Assembly: GCA_015039365.1 (NCBI GenBank)
Contig: WION01000169.1
Coordinates: forward strand, 48,818-112,817
DNA from: Amanita rubescens
Lineage: Eukaryota > Basidiomycota > Agaricomycetes > Agaricales > Amanitaceae
Reading direction: 5' to 3'
DNA: 64,000 bases
The translations under genes were made by a program, and so were the position numbers. Every line of letters begins with the position of its first letter. Position 1 is the stretch's first letter. The notes under the pieces are model-generated. The model saw only the letters and a program-made list of their open reading frames with translations. It ran no database searches and was not told the DNA's origin. Below are positions 10,129-21,065 of this stretch, one piece after another.

Positions 10129-11848
10129 TATAAAAATGGTTAAAGAAGGGATAGGCTGCGCTTGGCTTGTAGTGAAGTGACTAATGCCGTAGAAGAGGGA
10201 GACGCAGGAGACCAGCTCTGAGGAGCATGAAGGATGGAAAAATACTTATACCAAATACCTGAATTCACCTAAAAATCTCAGTCAACTCCGGAGCAACCCC
10301 GCGATTACGAGCTGTCCTAATGGTCATCTTTGCGCTATTAGTGTTACGAACCACAGGGTCCAGCCACATGGTCCGAAAAGGAATAAGGAGTAGTATACAC
10401 TGCTTTGTACGCAGCAAGTCTTTGAGGACATACATAGTGTCTGGGGTCATTGACACACCTGTCGAGGGCCAAATTGGAGGCAGGTAGCAACGCGCAATCT
10501 ACTCCTAGCGGTAACAGCCTTGCTGCTACATATCTGCCAAATTGACTCTCACAGTCGTGGTGTTACGTCATGTGATGTGATTCATGACGCGTCAACTTGA
10601 ACGCGTCGACGCGACCTCAATCAATGGGCTCACGGCCTGGTGCACGGGTACAAGCAATTCGCGATGCAAAGCAAGGTGATGGTAGTGGCGGCGCTAGGCA
10701 CCGAGTGAGTTGGAGTGTACTCTTGGGCGGAAGGAACGTACACGATATGTTACTTCCACTTCAATATCTCCTTCGCGCAAGTGCCGCACCCAAGGTCTTT
10801 CCCATCTGTGTTCTATCCACCTCCGTCTTCGGCATCGTATATGACACCATAACCGAAATTGGAATGGGTGTTTCATCAAAGAAGCCGACCATTGAACATT
10901 TATCAATCCACAAATACCACCGATGGGATAGGATGTCCCACTGGAGAAAGGATAACGTTATCCCAACTATAACCAAAGTATGAAACTATTGTACTTGTTG
11001 CGGAGTGCAGACAAAGACATTACTTTTCTCCATGGTAATATGTACTCGTTTGCGAGGTACATCGCTGTGTAACCGACAGTCCGGGATGATAGAATTGCAA
11101 GAATTGGGTGGAAGGGGCTCGGAGGTGGTTACAGAGTAAACGTTGCGCTCGTCTTCGGCATATCTCGCGCCAGGCGTAGCGCTACGTGAACGAAGGTGCA
11201 TTAGCGTCTTATGGAACGTGACAGGGTCGTGACGCACAAGGACTGCGGAGCCGAAGTTGAAACACAGACCTCTCATTTTCCTGCCGTCATCTAATGCACT
11301 CCCCGATGTCAGCGGGGGCCATTCGTTATTAGGACCAACTACAGCTGCGCGGAAGTCCACAACAGAAACATGTTTTAGGTGCCGTGCGTTACCATTCGTC
11401 CATCAGGTAATTTTTAGTTTTCAGTGCCAATTCAACAACAATCGCATAATTGCCAATGCCACCGGAATTTAATCCGGACAGTTCTCCCTGGAAACATATG
11501 TCAGGCTTTTATTTACGACAGTGATAATAAGCTGAAACTGCCCACAGAACCACATGGTCGTGTCAATTGCACAGACATCTGAGATACGGAGTGGGGTCCG
11601 ACTCTACGGATCCAAATAACACCGTTCGTTATTAATGGTGTTACCATACAAGTGGAGTCCTATTGGACAGATATACGAATGAAACAAGTTCCTCATTTGT
11701 CGACTTTACGGTATGGATGGCGAAACAGGACTGGTATACACCGCTCTGGTATTCATAGCTGAAGTTTTGCATTCAAGCTCACGTTATTGACACACTGGCG
11801 ATCGGGCAGAAGGTCTGACTGTCGTGTGAATAAGCTCTCTCTTGCAAG
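10129..11848. other. Mostly unassigned; minus-strand coding-like segment at 10986-11400
   Basis: On minus, 11400 down to 10986 is open and reads like protein (e.g. VVGPNNEWPPLTSG, RGLCFNFGSAVLVRHDP). It has no clear start: an in-frame TGA lies just upstream and no acceptor is obvious. It may be one exon of an undetected gene or a relic. A plus frame at 10597-10983 has no recognisable features. The rest shows nothing. Confidence 0.3.
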
Positions 11849-11855
11849 TATAAAA
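11849..11855 (+). promoter_or_regulatory. TATA box of the secreted kinase-like gene
   Basis: TATAAAA about 80 bases upstream of the ATG at 11936, a plausible spacing for a fungal core promoter. Confidence 0.5.
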
Positions 11856-11935
11856 TGGTGCAAGGTATCGCTGGAGAATCCTCAGGCTGGCCCTCCACAT
11901 CTCATCGACGTTGAACGTTCCTCATCCCATCTACA

Positions 11936-12963
11936 ATGCGCATCATCAGTGTTACTCTTACATTCCTCTTCCTCAGCACCGTTCTCGCGACACCGATCTA
12001 CCCCGTACGCCGTGATACTATTGCTTCACTTGCGGTAAGTTATTAACCAAATCTTTGCCGACTATTCTAAACTGATGGCATTATTAGAAACGAGGGGGAA
12101 GCAAACATACTACCTCCTCTGCCTCCACCCCAAAGGCTCCATCCACTGCCAAGAGCTCTGGACAGGGCTCTGCAAGCGGACCTGGACAGGGCTCTTCAAG
12201 CGGACCTGTAAGTTGTGCTGCCTAGGTATGCTACTCGACAAGCTGAGCTTTCTTCTAGAAAACGGGTGGGACGAAAGGCGGCCCCCGCAAGAAGCAGAAA
12301 TGCAGGCGGACGACCTCAACTGAGCTTGTAAAGGCCCTCCGTGCGATCAACGGACCAGAAATCGGCGCTGGCAAATTTGGCAAAAGTTACCGCCTAAAAT
12401 ATGCAGGCCAAGATGCTGTTGTTAAGGTCGTCAAGACGAAAGAGGTTGGGGCGGATATTGTCAGACAAGAGGTTGTACATCTTAAGCAGGTCCACCAATT
12501 CCTCGCCTGGGGACGCAGGGCTGCTGCGGGGGACTTGGAGGGGCTGGATTACATCGTAATGCCCGACATGGGTGTTCCTTACGACAAGATAGGGTTGTCG
12601 AAGAGCCAGGCCGAGGAATATATGTACAAAGCGAGAGACCACTACGAGACGACATACAAGATGAAACATACGTACGTTTTTTTGGCGTTCGGTTGGAGCA
12701 AGTTGCTTACGGTTGTTCCTAGCGATGCCCATCTTGGAAACGCTCTGTTCAAGAAAAATGGTAACACAATTGAATGCCACCTGGTCGACTGGTTATGGGC
12801 AGACAACGGCGAAACCCACTTTGAAAATCCTGGGGAGCCATTCACTATTGCCGAGGCCGATTGTGTTTTCGATCCGTGGGCTACCTTTTCGGACTCAGAA
12901 CATTCGTCCGGCTCAGAAGGGTATATGGCTGATAGGTCCTCACCACCGGGGCCGCACCGTTAA
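11936..12963 (+). CDS. Secreted protein with a protein-kinase-like fold
   Basis: Four exons (11936-12034, 12088-12207, 12259-12671, 12723-12963) give 290 residues with all phases matching. Residues 1-18 form a signal peptide (MRIISVTLTFLFLSTVLA), followed by RR and KR dibasic sites near 25 and 34 that a Kex2-type protease could cut. A Ser/Gly/Lys-rich linker (about 34-94) follows. The rest resembles a protein kinase: glycine-rich loop GAGKFG (109-114), beta-3 lysine K129 in AVVK, hinge VMPDM, catalytic loop H210-T-D212-AHLGN217, and V-D233-W in place of DFG. The kinase catalytic residues are therefore present although the activation segment is short. By family knowledge such small kinase-like proteins are scattered in Agaricomycetes; its substrate is unknown. 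Secretion or ER-lumen location is inferred from the signal peptide. Confidence 0.72.
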
Positions 12964-14322
12964 CGTCAGAGACGCGAGGATGTATTTACTTTGCACTTGT
13001 CAGTTTACTGCAATATTATTATACAAGGCTTGTGATCAAGATCGGTCCCTTATAAGATTCGATTGGCTGAGGTAATGCTCGCGCAATAACCGTTGTCCGT
13101 TCTGATCCTGGTTACCACTTATCACTTCAATCTTTGTCGATACTCGAGGATGCGGACTTGCGCAGATTGGACAGGATCGATATCTGGAGCCTTGGGTGAA
13201 TGAAGGATCTGAGGCCTGAGGATTGAAGAGGGTCAGTCAATGTATACAGAAAAGGATGAGCACATCTTCGTAAAAGCCGGTAGAAAGGCGATTTCTCGCT
13301 TAGTCTTATCTTCCCGGCCCGGACGCAGCAGATTTTACATGGGAAGAAAGTAAGACTGAGGTTTCGACGAGCAAGAGTCATAGTAGAGATTGGTTACTGA
13401 GTGTGCGCATGTTTGGTTACGCGAGTTACAAGCGCTTACAAAAAAGGCAACCGCTACCCAGGACGCAATCGGATGCATTCAAGCGACAAGCAGCCCTTCT
13501 CCTCAGGGATCACTGTATATCACCGACTCGCGTCGTCAAATGATTGACATCAGTCAGTACTAATCTTATCTGTAAATACTTCTGCGTAACGCGAATACTC
13601 GTATCCACGCGCATGGTTTTTCTTTGCCGGACATCGCTTGGGAAATGACTGATGACGTTTTACAGGGACCCGAATGTCAAACCTCTCCGAGGCTTTAGCC
13701 GGTCTGTACGATCCATGGAAATGTAAATCGCTTAATTATAATGGTGATTGTGGGGAAGACTGGTACCTGGGCCTCGTCAACCGGCGCTCTCTGCACCAGA
13801 AACTAGGCGGGCATGAGGAACCTTCACTCCCCGACCCGGAAAAGGGTCCTCGGTCACATGCGGTGTCTGATACGAATGGTTTAAACTGCGACAGCCGTGC
13901 GTCGCAGTAGCGGATATTTTGACCTCCAGGGCAAAGCTACGTCCCTGATCAGTGTTATGAACTCAGCCAGCGCGTCTGCACTTCTTTTCGTTTCCCTAGA
14001 GCAGGTGTCATTCTCATGTTTTTGTGCTTTCCGATTTCCTGTCCTGACCATTGTTTAGTCCGTCGGGTATTCGACGCGCACCTTGAGCATGCCGCCTCGA
14101 TTCTCAATTCTATTTCAACGCAACGTCACCCCAGGTCTTTAACACCTGTCAATCTCATTTCGACGGTGCTCATATCTTATTTTCTACTGGTAAACCTTCG
14201 CGGGATCGTACCTTAAGCGTGCTATGCGTTGTCATGCTAAGAGCTTTTACCGAAAGCGTGTCATCGGATCGCATCCGACATAACTGCGTGTGGGATTGTC
14301 AGGATGAAACAATTGTACAACA
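12964..14322. other. Intergenic, no gene supported
   Basis: Short open frames only (e.g. plus 13674-13910); no domain, exon chain or repeat recognised. Confidence 0.35.
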
Positions 14323-14499
14323 ATGAAGCCTTCAAGTCTACAACAAACTTTGAGCGCAGCAAAACACACTACTACTTGGTCTCAGACTGCCGTAAGTGAA
14401 CCCAACGCCGTCTCCGCTTCCCAATTCAAACCATTACATCAGGTTAACCCATCGCGAGTTGTAGCTGTCGGTCCTGTTCCAAATATCGGGCCGTTGTGA
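14323..14499 (+). CDS. Possible small spliced ORF, 41 residues
   Basis: ATG at 14323 opens a 23-codon exon (14323-14391). A canonical 51 bp GTAAGT...CATCAG intron follows, then a second exon (14443-14499) of 18 codons and TGA. Product begins MKPSSLQQTLSAAKH and ends VGPVPNIGPL. Phase is consistent, but nothing about it is recognised and it could be chance or the 5' end of a broken gene. Confidence 0.22.
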   Translation: MKPSSLQQTLSAAKHTTTWSQTAVSEPNAVSASQFKPLHQVNPSRVVAVGPVPNIGPL

Positions 14500-14815
14500 C
14501 GATATATATGAGTACGTGCAGGAAAGGAAAACAAACTTGTGCACTAAGTTCATATGTCACATGTCTCAATGGTATACTGGTATAATGCAACATGGGGATA
14601 TATATCACTGACAGAATACGGCAAGAATGACGGGAGAAAGATTGTCATATCATTTCACTTGATATATACATCAGTCCAGTTTACAAGATTATAAGAGTGG
14701 CGCCAATAGCGAGTTGCCATTGCTGACAGGAGCAGGCATTGGTAGCCAATGTTGGTTGACGTGGCCGTAGCGCCAGCACCTGAAGGTATCTGGAAAAGTG
14801 AGTAACCTGTCTACC

Positions 14816-15085
14816 AAGGCAGAGTCATCGCCGAGGACGATATGCCCATGCCACCACCACCATGCCAAGTGAACGTGTTGGCCTCTGCCTACTGCTGATG
14901 GTTGTGCAAGACGAGGAGGACGAAGCTGGGTGAGCGAGAGGCGTTGACGGCTCACCCTGATAAAAGGTTGAGCTGCCAGACATGCCTATTGGCTAGGGGT
15001 TTGATAGGGACGAGGAACAGAGTGGGGAGAGCGCGTTTGATAACCGGAGCGAGGCTCGCCTCGCCATTGTCGCCGAGGCATTGCT
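14816..15085 (+). repeat. Dispersed repeat, left copy (before NLR copy A)
   Basis: Begins agtcatcgccgaggacgat and continues through gcaagacgaggaggacg, gataaaaggttgagct and gcgcgtttgata. All these words recur in the same order at 19288-19998. Confidence 0.7.
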
Positions 15086-15129
15086 TGAATAGCCACACTG
15101 TAGTTGGTAGGCATGTTTCAGTAGCATCC

Positions 15130-15450
15130 CGTAACAGGACTGGCTGAAATCTGCACCATGCCTTTTCTCGCTTCGATAGAGCCTCGTTACGAGAGCGTGC
15201 AAGCGGGTTGTCTACGACGCCTGCTGCGTGACAAGCGATGAAGTACTATAGAACAATAGAAGAGCGTATAAAAACATTGAATTCTTTTCATAATAGGGGG
15301 TACGTTCTGATTCCCTGAGCGTCCAGTCGCAGGAGAATTTGTTCACGCAGGTCGAGAGGCAGCGCGAGTAGAGTGCTGTTTGGACAGATAGGAGCGCTAC
15401 TGAAATTGCCGATCGGCGTTGGCTGTGGATACCTTCCAAAATAGGATGTT
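15130..15450 (-). pseudogene. F-box protein relic (copy with NLR A)
   Basis: Clearly homologous at nucleotide level to the F-box frame at 7974-8480 (shared blocks ccttttctcgcttcgatagag, cgcctgctgcgtgacaagcga, ttcacgcagg tcgagaggcag). It is truncated at its 3' end and interrupted by small deletions, so the F-box reading frame does not continue. It lies head-to-head with the NLR A gene. Confidence 0.7.
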
Positions 15451-15804
15451 ACGTCATACGTCACACGTCACAGCCAGTTGAGAAAATTACAACTGATAGG
15501 AACGTCAGTTTAATCATTAATGTCCCTAGCGCCAATCCTTGAAATGCATAAGGTGCCCGAATTCTAACCTCCTTTCTTGTTTTATATAATTATTACCTTT
15601 TCAGAAGATACAGGAAAGAATCCGTGTGGTTGCGCTTTGATGACTTCAGGAAAGTTCCCCGTCGGTATCTGCACAGCCGTTACTTTCCGAAGCGCTAACC
15701 TTATCCTCTGTGAAGCAGGCTGATGCTGCCGTAATCACATACTATCCGATTAGCTGTGGAAGCATGCTGACTTGCTTAGCCTCGTTCTCCCACATCAGCT
15801 TCCA

Positions 15805-18800
15805 ATGCTTGGAGCATCCAAACGTTCGCAGGGACAAGACAAATCTCTCGACAAACCAATCCGAGGGTTTACTTCCGTTTTGGATGCAGTTGGGGGATTC
15901 ATACCATTGCCGTTTGTCCGTCCGGTATCCCACGTGGTCACGAATGCGCTTGAACGTTCAGAGGTGTGTATGTGTGCAATTTCGTCGACTTTTTTGTTTA
16001 GATGCCGTAGGCTGTTACGGAGAACCGAAGAATGTGCCAAGAGCTTCAAATTCGAACCAAGAAATTGATACAGCTCGCGTCTAGGGCTTCCATTGCAGAA
16101 CACGTTGAGAGTCCATCCCCGGAAGTAAAGCAAACATTAGCGAACGCGGAAAGGTATGAAGGATTTACTCAGGATAAATCACGACCTGATTCCCTCAGAT
16201 CTTTACTTGCCATCGAAAAGGAGTTGAATACATGGAGTCGTTTGAAGGACTCATCCAAGGAGTTTCTTCGGCCCTTTGAATATCAACGATTCCTCTCAAA
16301 GTGTCAGACCGATCTAGAAGACATACGATTCAACCTCGCAGTACGGTGATCCATATCAATTCAATTATAATTAATTTAACAAACGGTTGACAGCTCGAGA
16401 CAAATCTAGCAGTGCGGACAGAACTGATGAAGATGGGTACCGCCATCAACAAAATCGTGGCGGCACAATCTAGTGAAGAGATAAAAGGTAAGTTCATGTA
16501 TCTACTCGACCTCGGCGAAGGCATTGGCACCTGATTGTCATTCTTGTAGACTACGGTTTACGTGATGATGACAGTGTCGACGATAAGACGCTCACAGAAA
16601 TGTTGGACGATGATGAATTTGTGCAACAAACGGACGAAAGTGCAGTTACCTACAATCACGAGCAGCGCAAGATTTGGAAATATATAGTCCGGTTGGTGGC
16701 AGATTGTCTGGCCTTCATGACCCGGGTTTTCTCGATACCGTATTGGAAATATGGCCGTACCAGGTACGTTTGACCACTCAAATTTGCTATAAAGTTCTGA
16801 TTGCAGGACTTCAGAATCGCGTCGCCCCTTCAAGGTTTACCAGCTGCTCCTGAATACTTCTTCGGTCGAGACAAGATATTGAATGACTTGATCGGGAACC
16901 TGACAAAGGACGCTCGCCAAAGCAAACATATGGCACTCTACGGCGCGATTGGGACCGGAAAATCCTCCATTGCTCGCATGCTCGTCAATCGAGTAGAGGT
17001 AGCCCGGGCGTTCGGCCGCTCGCGACATTGGGTGCGTTGTCAATCAGCACCCAATGTCGAGGCATTGATACATGCCTTGGCGACGTCTCTATCTCTCAAG
17101 AAGAGGACGAATTGTCCATTGACTGATATTATTGAATACCTTGAAGTTCACCCCTCATCCTTGCTCATCATCTTCGACGATTTCCAGATGCCAGGAAGCG
17201 AGGATGAGATCGAGAAACTGACGGATGCTTTGGGAAAATTGAGTCAATGCCGATCTGCCAATGTCTGCATACTCTTGACGACTCGGGACCTCCCGTTACC
17301 AGAAGGCGTGGCATGGTTGCATTTTCTCGTGGAACCTTTGTCGGTCGATGCAGCGATCGCAATGTTTAGAGCTATTAGCGGCCACGATGAAGACACGGAC
17401 GAAGAAGTCAAGGAACTTGTTCAAGCTTTGGGATGCCTTCCTTTCTCCATTTCTATCGTTGCACGTCAGCGACAGCTGCAGTTTAAGCCTGCCGAACTCC
17501 TCACGCAACTGGAGTCAGGCCAAGACAAAAGATTGGGGCGAATTGACGACGTCGTGCGGATCTCGTTGACGAGCCATAGATTCGTCAACACTCCAGATGC
17601 TCTTACTCTTCTGAGCATCCTTGCGCGCTTGCCGAAAGGAGTGCAATACGACAACCTGCCGAGAATAGCTCCGCTGATACAGAACGTCTTTGACGTTCTG
17701 AGAACAATCCTAGAGAGCGGACATGCAAACCGGGAGGCCGACGGCTTCATACTCGTCCAGGCTCCCACGCGCTCGTATCTCTTGCGGTATCATTCCCTTG
17801 ATACTCGCCATACACAAGCCTTGCGCGAATATTATTTTCAGCTTTGCGAAGATGCAGGCCACGAATTGGGAACTGAAACCTTTAAGAAGGCGTCTAAAGT
17901 ACTAGCCTCGGAAGAAGAGAATACTCAGGCCGTCTTGCTGGATGCGTTGAAGAACGAGCCTAGCGCAGCCGCCCTAAAAGCTGTCATCGGTTACACTAAT
18001 TTTCTCGTTCACGACGTTCCGAATATCGATGTAACTGCCAAAGCTGTCGAAGTGATCGAGAGTAATCCGTCTCTCGACATTGATGGTACCTTACTGCCGC
18101 ATTGTTGGTTTAGCCATGGGAGGGTATTGTACCGCTTAGACAAGTATAGTGAGGCGGAAGAAGCATTAAGGAAGGCTGAGAATGTCGGGAAACAAACCAA
18201 TGAATCTGCACTGCTCGGCCAGTGTCATTACTTCTATGGTCAAATCCATCGCCTTCAAGGCAGGCAAGCACAGTCTTTCGATTCATACACCAAAGCACGC
18301 GAGTACTTTGAGATGGTGGATAACCATTCCGGAATATCAGACTGCCTACAGGGCATGGCTGTCTTATCTCTGAAGGCCGGTGATCTTCAAGAGGCTCTCC
18401 GACTCCTTGACCATGCCAAAGAAGTTTGCGGGGGACACGAGCCTGATACCATTAATGTTTCATTTTCTATCGCATGGGTGTTGAGGTTCAAGGACCCATC
18501 GCACTCAGCCTCACTATTACTTGCTGCACGTGAGGCTTACGCGGAATATGGGGCTCGCAGCCGAGCTGCATCGTGCACGTATCAACTAGGCATAACACAG
18601 TATTCCTCAGGTCGCAACGACGAAGCGGAGAAATCCCTACTTCTTGCCTACCGCCAATTTGATGACTTGGTTAATCACGCTTACATGGGCTACGTACTGG
18701 ATCACCTGGTTGAAGTCGAATTGCGGAGACGTAGGTATGACCAGGCTCTTCAGTACAACGGCGAAGCACTTGCCTTGTTCGAGGGAATTGGGAATCACGC

Positions 18801-19002
18801 CGAGGTTGCAGTTTGCTACATCTGCCGTGGCCGAGTGCTCACGAAGATGCGGCAGACGCGTAATGCGCTGGCGGCTTACGACAGTGCCAAAGTCGTCGTT
18901 ACGCAGCAATGCAATAGCGATCCAAAGAAGATACGAATGATTGACGAAGATACGAGGTCCTTGATTGGAATATTTGGTTGGAGAATGTTGATTCCGTGGT
19001 AA
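15805..19002 (+). CDS. NLR-like STAND NTPase with TPR repeats, copy A
   Basis: Five exons (15805-15963, 16011-16340, 16394-16487, 16550-16763, 16815-19002) give 994 residues. The ATG at 15805 is the first in frame and is conserved in copy B. Residues 1-265 form a helical N-terminal domain of a type seen in fungal NLRs, with a DAVGGFIPLPFV segment. The nucleotide-binding core starts at PEYFFGRD (about 278). Walker A is GAIGTGKS (309-316), Walker B is LLIIFDDF (382-389) and a TTR sensor is at 421-423. A GCLPFS motif like the GLPLA box follows. Residues about 660-980 are TPR-like helical pairs. Such proteins act in fungal self/non-self recognition or stress signalling by ATP-driven oligomerisation; the ligand here is unknown. 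An alternative acceptor in intron 1 (after tttgtttag, 15999 area) would give an immediate stop. Confidence 0.85.
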
Positions 19003-19287
19003 ACCGTACAGATCTAGATGATGGTGACCGTGCAATAATTAACCAATTTGAGTAGAACTTAGGTCAATACATGTATTTGAACGGGTATTTTGTAAATAAC
19101 ATATGGGTTTATGCGACCAAGTATTAGGTTGAAGGAATGTTCGAACTTACTTTCATGAGCGTTACATATGTCCGAGATACCTATCAATCGTCGTGGCAAT
19201 TCGACACGTCCAGAACTTTTCTATTTCAGGCACTCATGTAACACTGTTGTGATATGCATCAAGTTTCCCCACTGGGCCAACTTGCAA

Positions 19288-19998
19288 GAGTCATCGCCGA
19301 GGACGATGTGCTCATGCCACCACCACTAGGCCAAGTGATCGCACTGTTAATAGGGAAACCTAAGATTATCTCAGTCTCGTATATCGGACTATATTGGTGG
19401 TAAAGTATACCTAAGATTATCTACGGAGAGATATAAGTAAAAGTGAAGAGATAGAACAGTAGACGAAAACGCACCTCAGTCTCGTATATCGGACTGAGGT
19501 GACTACACTAAAAACTACTGTATTTATACGTATGTAGGCTTTGCAGCTTAACCAAATGTATGTGAAAGAGGTGAAGGTGAAAGACGAGTTGCCTTTAAGT
19601 TGTTCATTGATTGCTGTACGTGGTGATGCGCATAATGGTGCGGCAAAGCGCACAATGGCGCGGCAAAGCGCGCAGTGACGTCGTGATGCATTTCACTCCT
19701 TTCAACACGCACCATGTGTGTTGGTCTGGTGGAAACAGAACTACGTACGCCTGAAGGGGTTCTAGTGCCGACGCTGGTTCCGGAGATGTAGTAGCTGTTT
19801 CTGATACTGCTGATGGTTGCGCAAGACGAGGAGGACGGAGCTGAGTGAGCGGGAGGCGTTGACCGCTCGCCCTGATAAAAGGTTGAGCTATTCCGCACAC
19901 GCCCATTGGCTACGGGTTTGATAGGGACGAGAATCAGGGTGGAGAGAGCGCGTTTGATAGCCGGAGCGAGGCTCACCTCGCCACTGCCGCCGAGGTGC
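19288..19998 (+). repeat. Dispersed repeat, right copy (after NLR copy A)
   Basis: Matches 14816-15085 at both its ends (19288-19338 and about 19805-19998), with about 440 bp of unrelated sequence in between. The two repeats are direct and bracket the NLR A segment. Confidence 0.7.
19472..19501. repeat. Perfect inverted repeat (hairpin)
   Basis: cacctcagtc and gactgaggtg form 10 bp arms around a 10-base spacer. Could be a transposon end or a chance hairpin; no partner end was found. Confidence 0.6.
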
Positions 19999-20279
19999 GC
20001 GCGGAAGCAGAACAGGCTGGGACTCCGATACGAAGTTCTGCTGAGCACTTGGTAAGCTTGCCTTCGCGGTGGTGATGGTGATGAAACGGTGTCTACCGTC
20101 CACTTGGCATGCGTTTGTTCGAGTTAACCAAACGCGCTGGGGAAGGCGAATCCACCAATCGCATTGCCTATTGGGGCGTAAGCGAGAGGTTATTAAGCAA
20201 GGACAAGGGACAGATGAAAATAGAAAACCGAGGTGCAGATCTTTATCGGTAACGAAATTTGCTTACCATTACCGGTGGC

Positions 20280-20850
20280 CCCGTGGGGATCAAGCCATCT
20301 TATATGGACAGTGATCATATGCATAAGGAGACGAGAGGAGCGGACGTGATCAGGTTACCACTGACAAAGCCCAAAACAATGTACCTGTCCCTGAGTGACG
20401 GGCGCCACTGTTAAGAAGGATGAAAAAGTCTAACGGTTACTCACGCCAGCATCGCCTGCAGGGAGATTGATACTTGTCAAGTTACCGATACCTAAAACGA
20501 GGAAGAAAATGTAAGGTTGCAGATTAAATTCACTCTGCAAGCGTACCTTCAGTGACTTGGATGTAGTCTGGAGTGACGACGTGTGCATCAGTATGAGGCG
20601 CTCTGAAGACGAATCAGATGTATGTAACAGATAGGTGTACTTTTACGCACCAGACAACTTCTCCTTGTTGGAATGAGTGATGAGAAATTCGGATGTGCGC
20701 TGCCGCCAAAAAGGAAAGGAATGCCCAGAAAGGAAATGAGGACGTGATATTCGTGACGGCGTGACAATTTCATCTTGGCCTCGTTCTCGTGGAGTGAGTA
20801 ATGTGCGCCACCGCCAAACATCTCAGTATTTCCGATTGTGGGAGAAGACC
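20280..20850 (-). other. Coding-like minus-strand segment, gene not resolved
   Basis: Several short stretches between plausible splice sites read as protein on minus, e.g. TDAHVVTPDYIQVTE, then NLTSINLPAGDAG and DGLIPTGPPVM after candidate introns. Upstream lies FGGGAHYSLHENEAK. The order and phases are suggestive of a multi-exon gene running left from about 20850, but I could not close a model or recognise a family. Confidence 0.3.
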
Positions 20851-21065
20851 ACACATTTCTGGTCAGAATAATTTAGAACGGCAGTGCGAAAATGCGGAAA
20901 ATGGTTTCATTCACCGCCACATTTGGAGATTTGCGGTCACGGTTGCTGATGCTGTGATGGCAACATCAACGTTGTCGACAGTGTCCATTATGACCTCTGG
21001 CCTCAGCAACGCAGTACATAAACCAGCAAATATCGCTGCTCAATGTCTCCTCAGTTCCTTGCAAG

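Larger units (their letters stand above)
15130..19280 (+). repeat. Segmental duplication, copy A (F-box relic + NLR)
   Basis: The block of F-box relic, intergenic promoter, NLR gene and about 250 bp of 3' flank matches 23390-27740 in the same order and orientation. The internal offset is a constant 8,469 bp over the main NLR exon. The 5' flank from about 15640 and the first two thirds of the gene are the most similar parts. Confidence 0.85.
19003..20280. other. Intergenic, repeat-bearing stretch
   Basis: Contains the 3' flank shared with copy B (to about 19280), the right dispersed repeat with an extra ~440 bp inside it, and a hairpin at 19472-19501. A 21 bp direct repeat (ctcagtctcgtatatcggact) occurs near 19371 and 19475. 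No gene supported. Confidence 0.5.

Noticed and set aside
10597..10983. 128-residue plus-strand frame
   Set aside because: No domain, composition is ambiguous, and the opposite strand has a comparable frame. Not called as a gene.
16837..18200. Numerous minus-strand open frames over the NLR gene
   Set aside because: They are antisense shadows of a well-supported plus-strand coding region; the same shadows appear in copy B at matching offsets.
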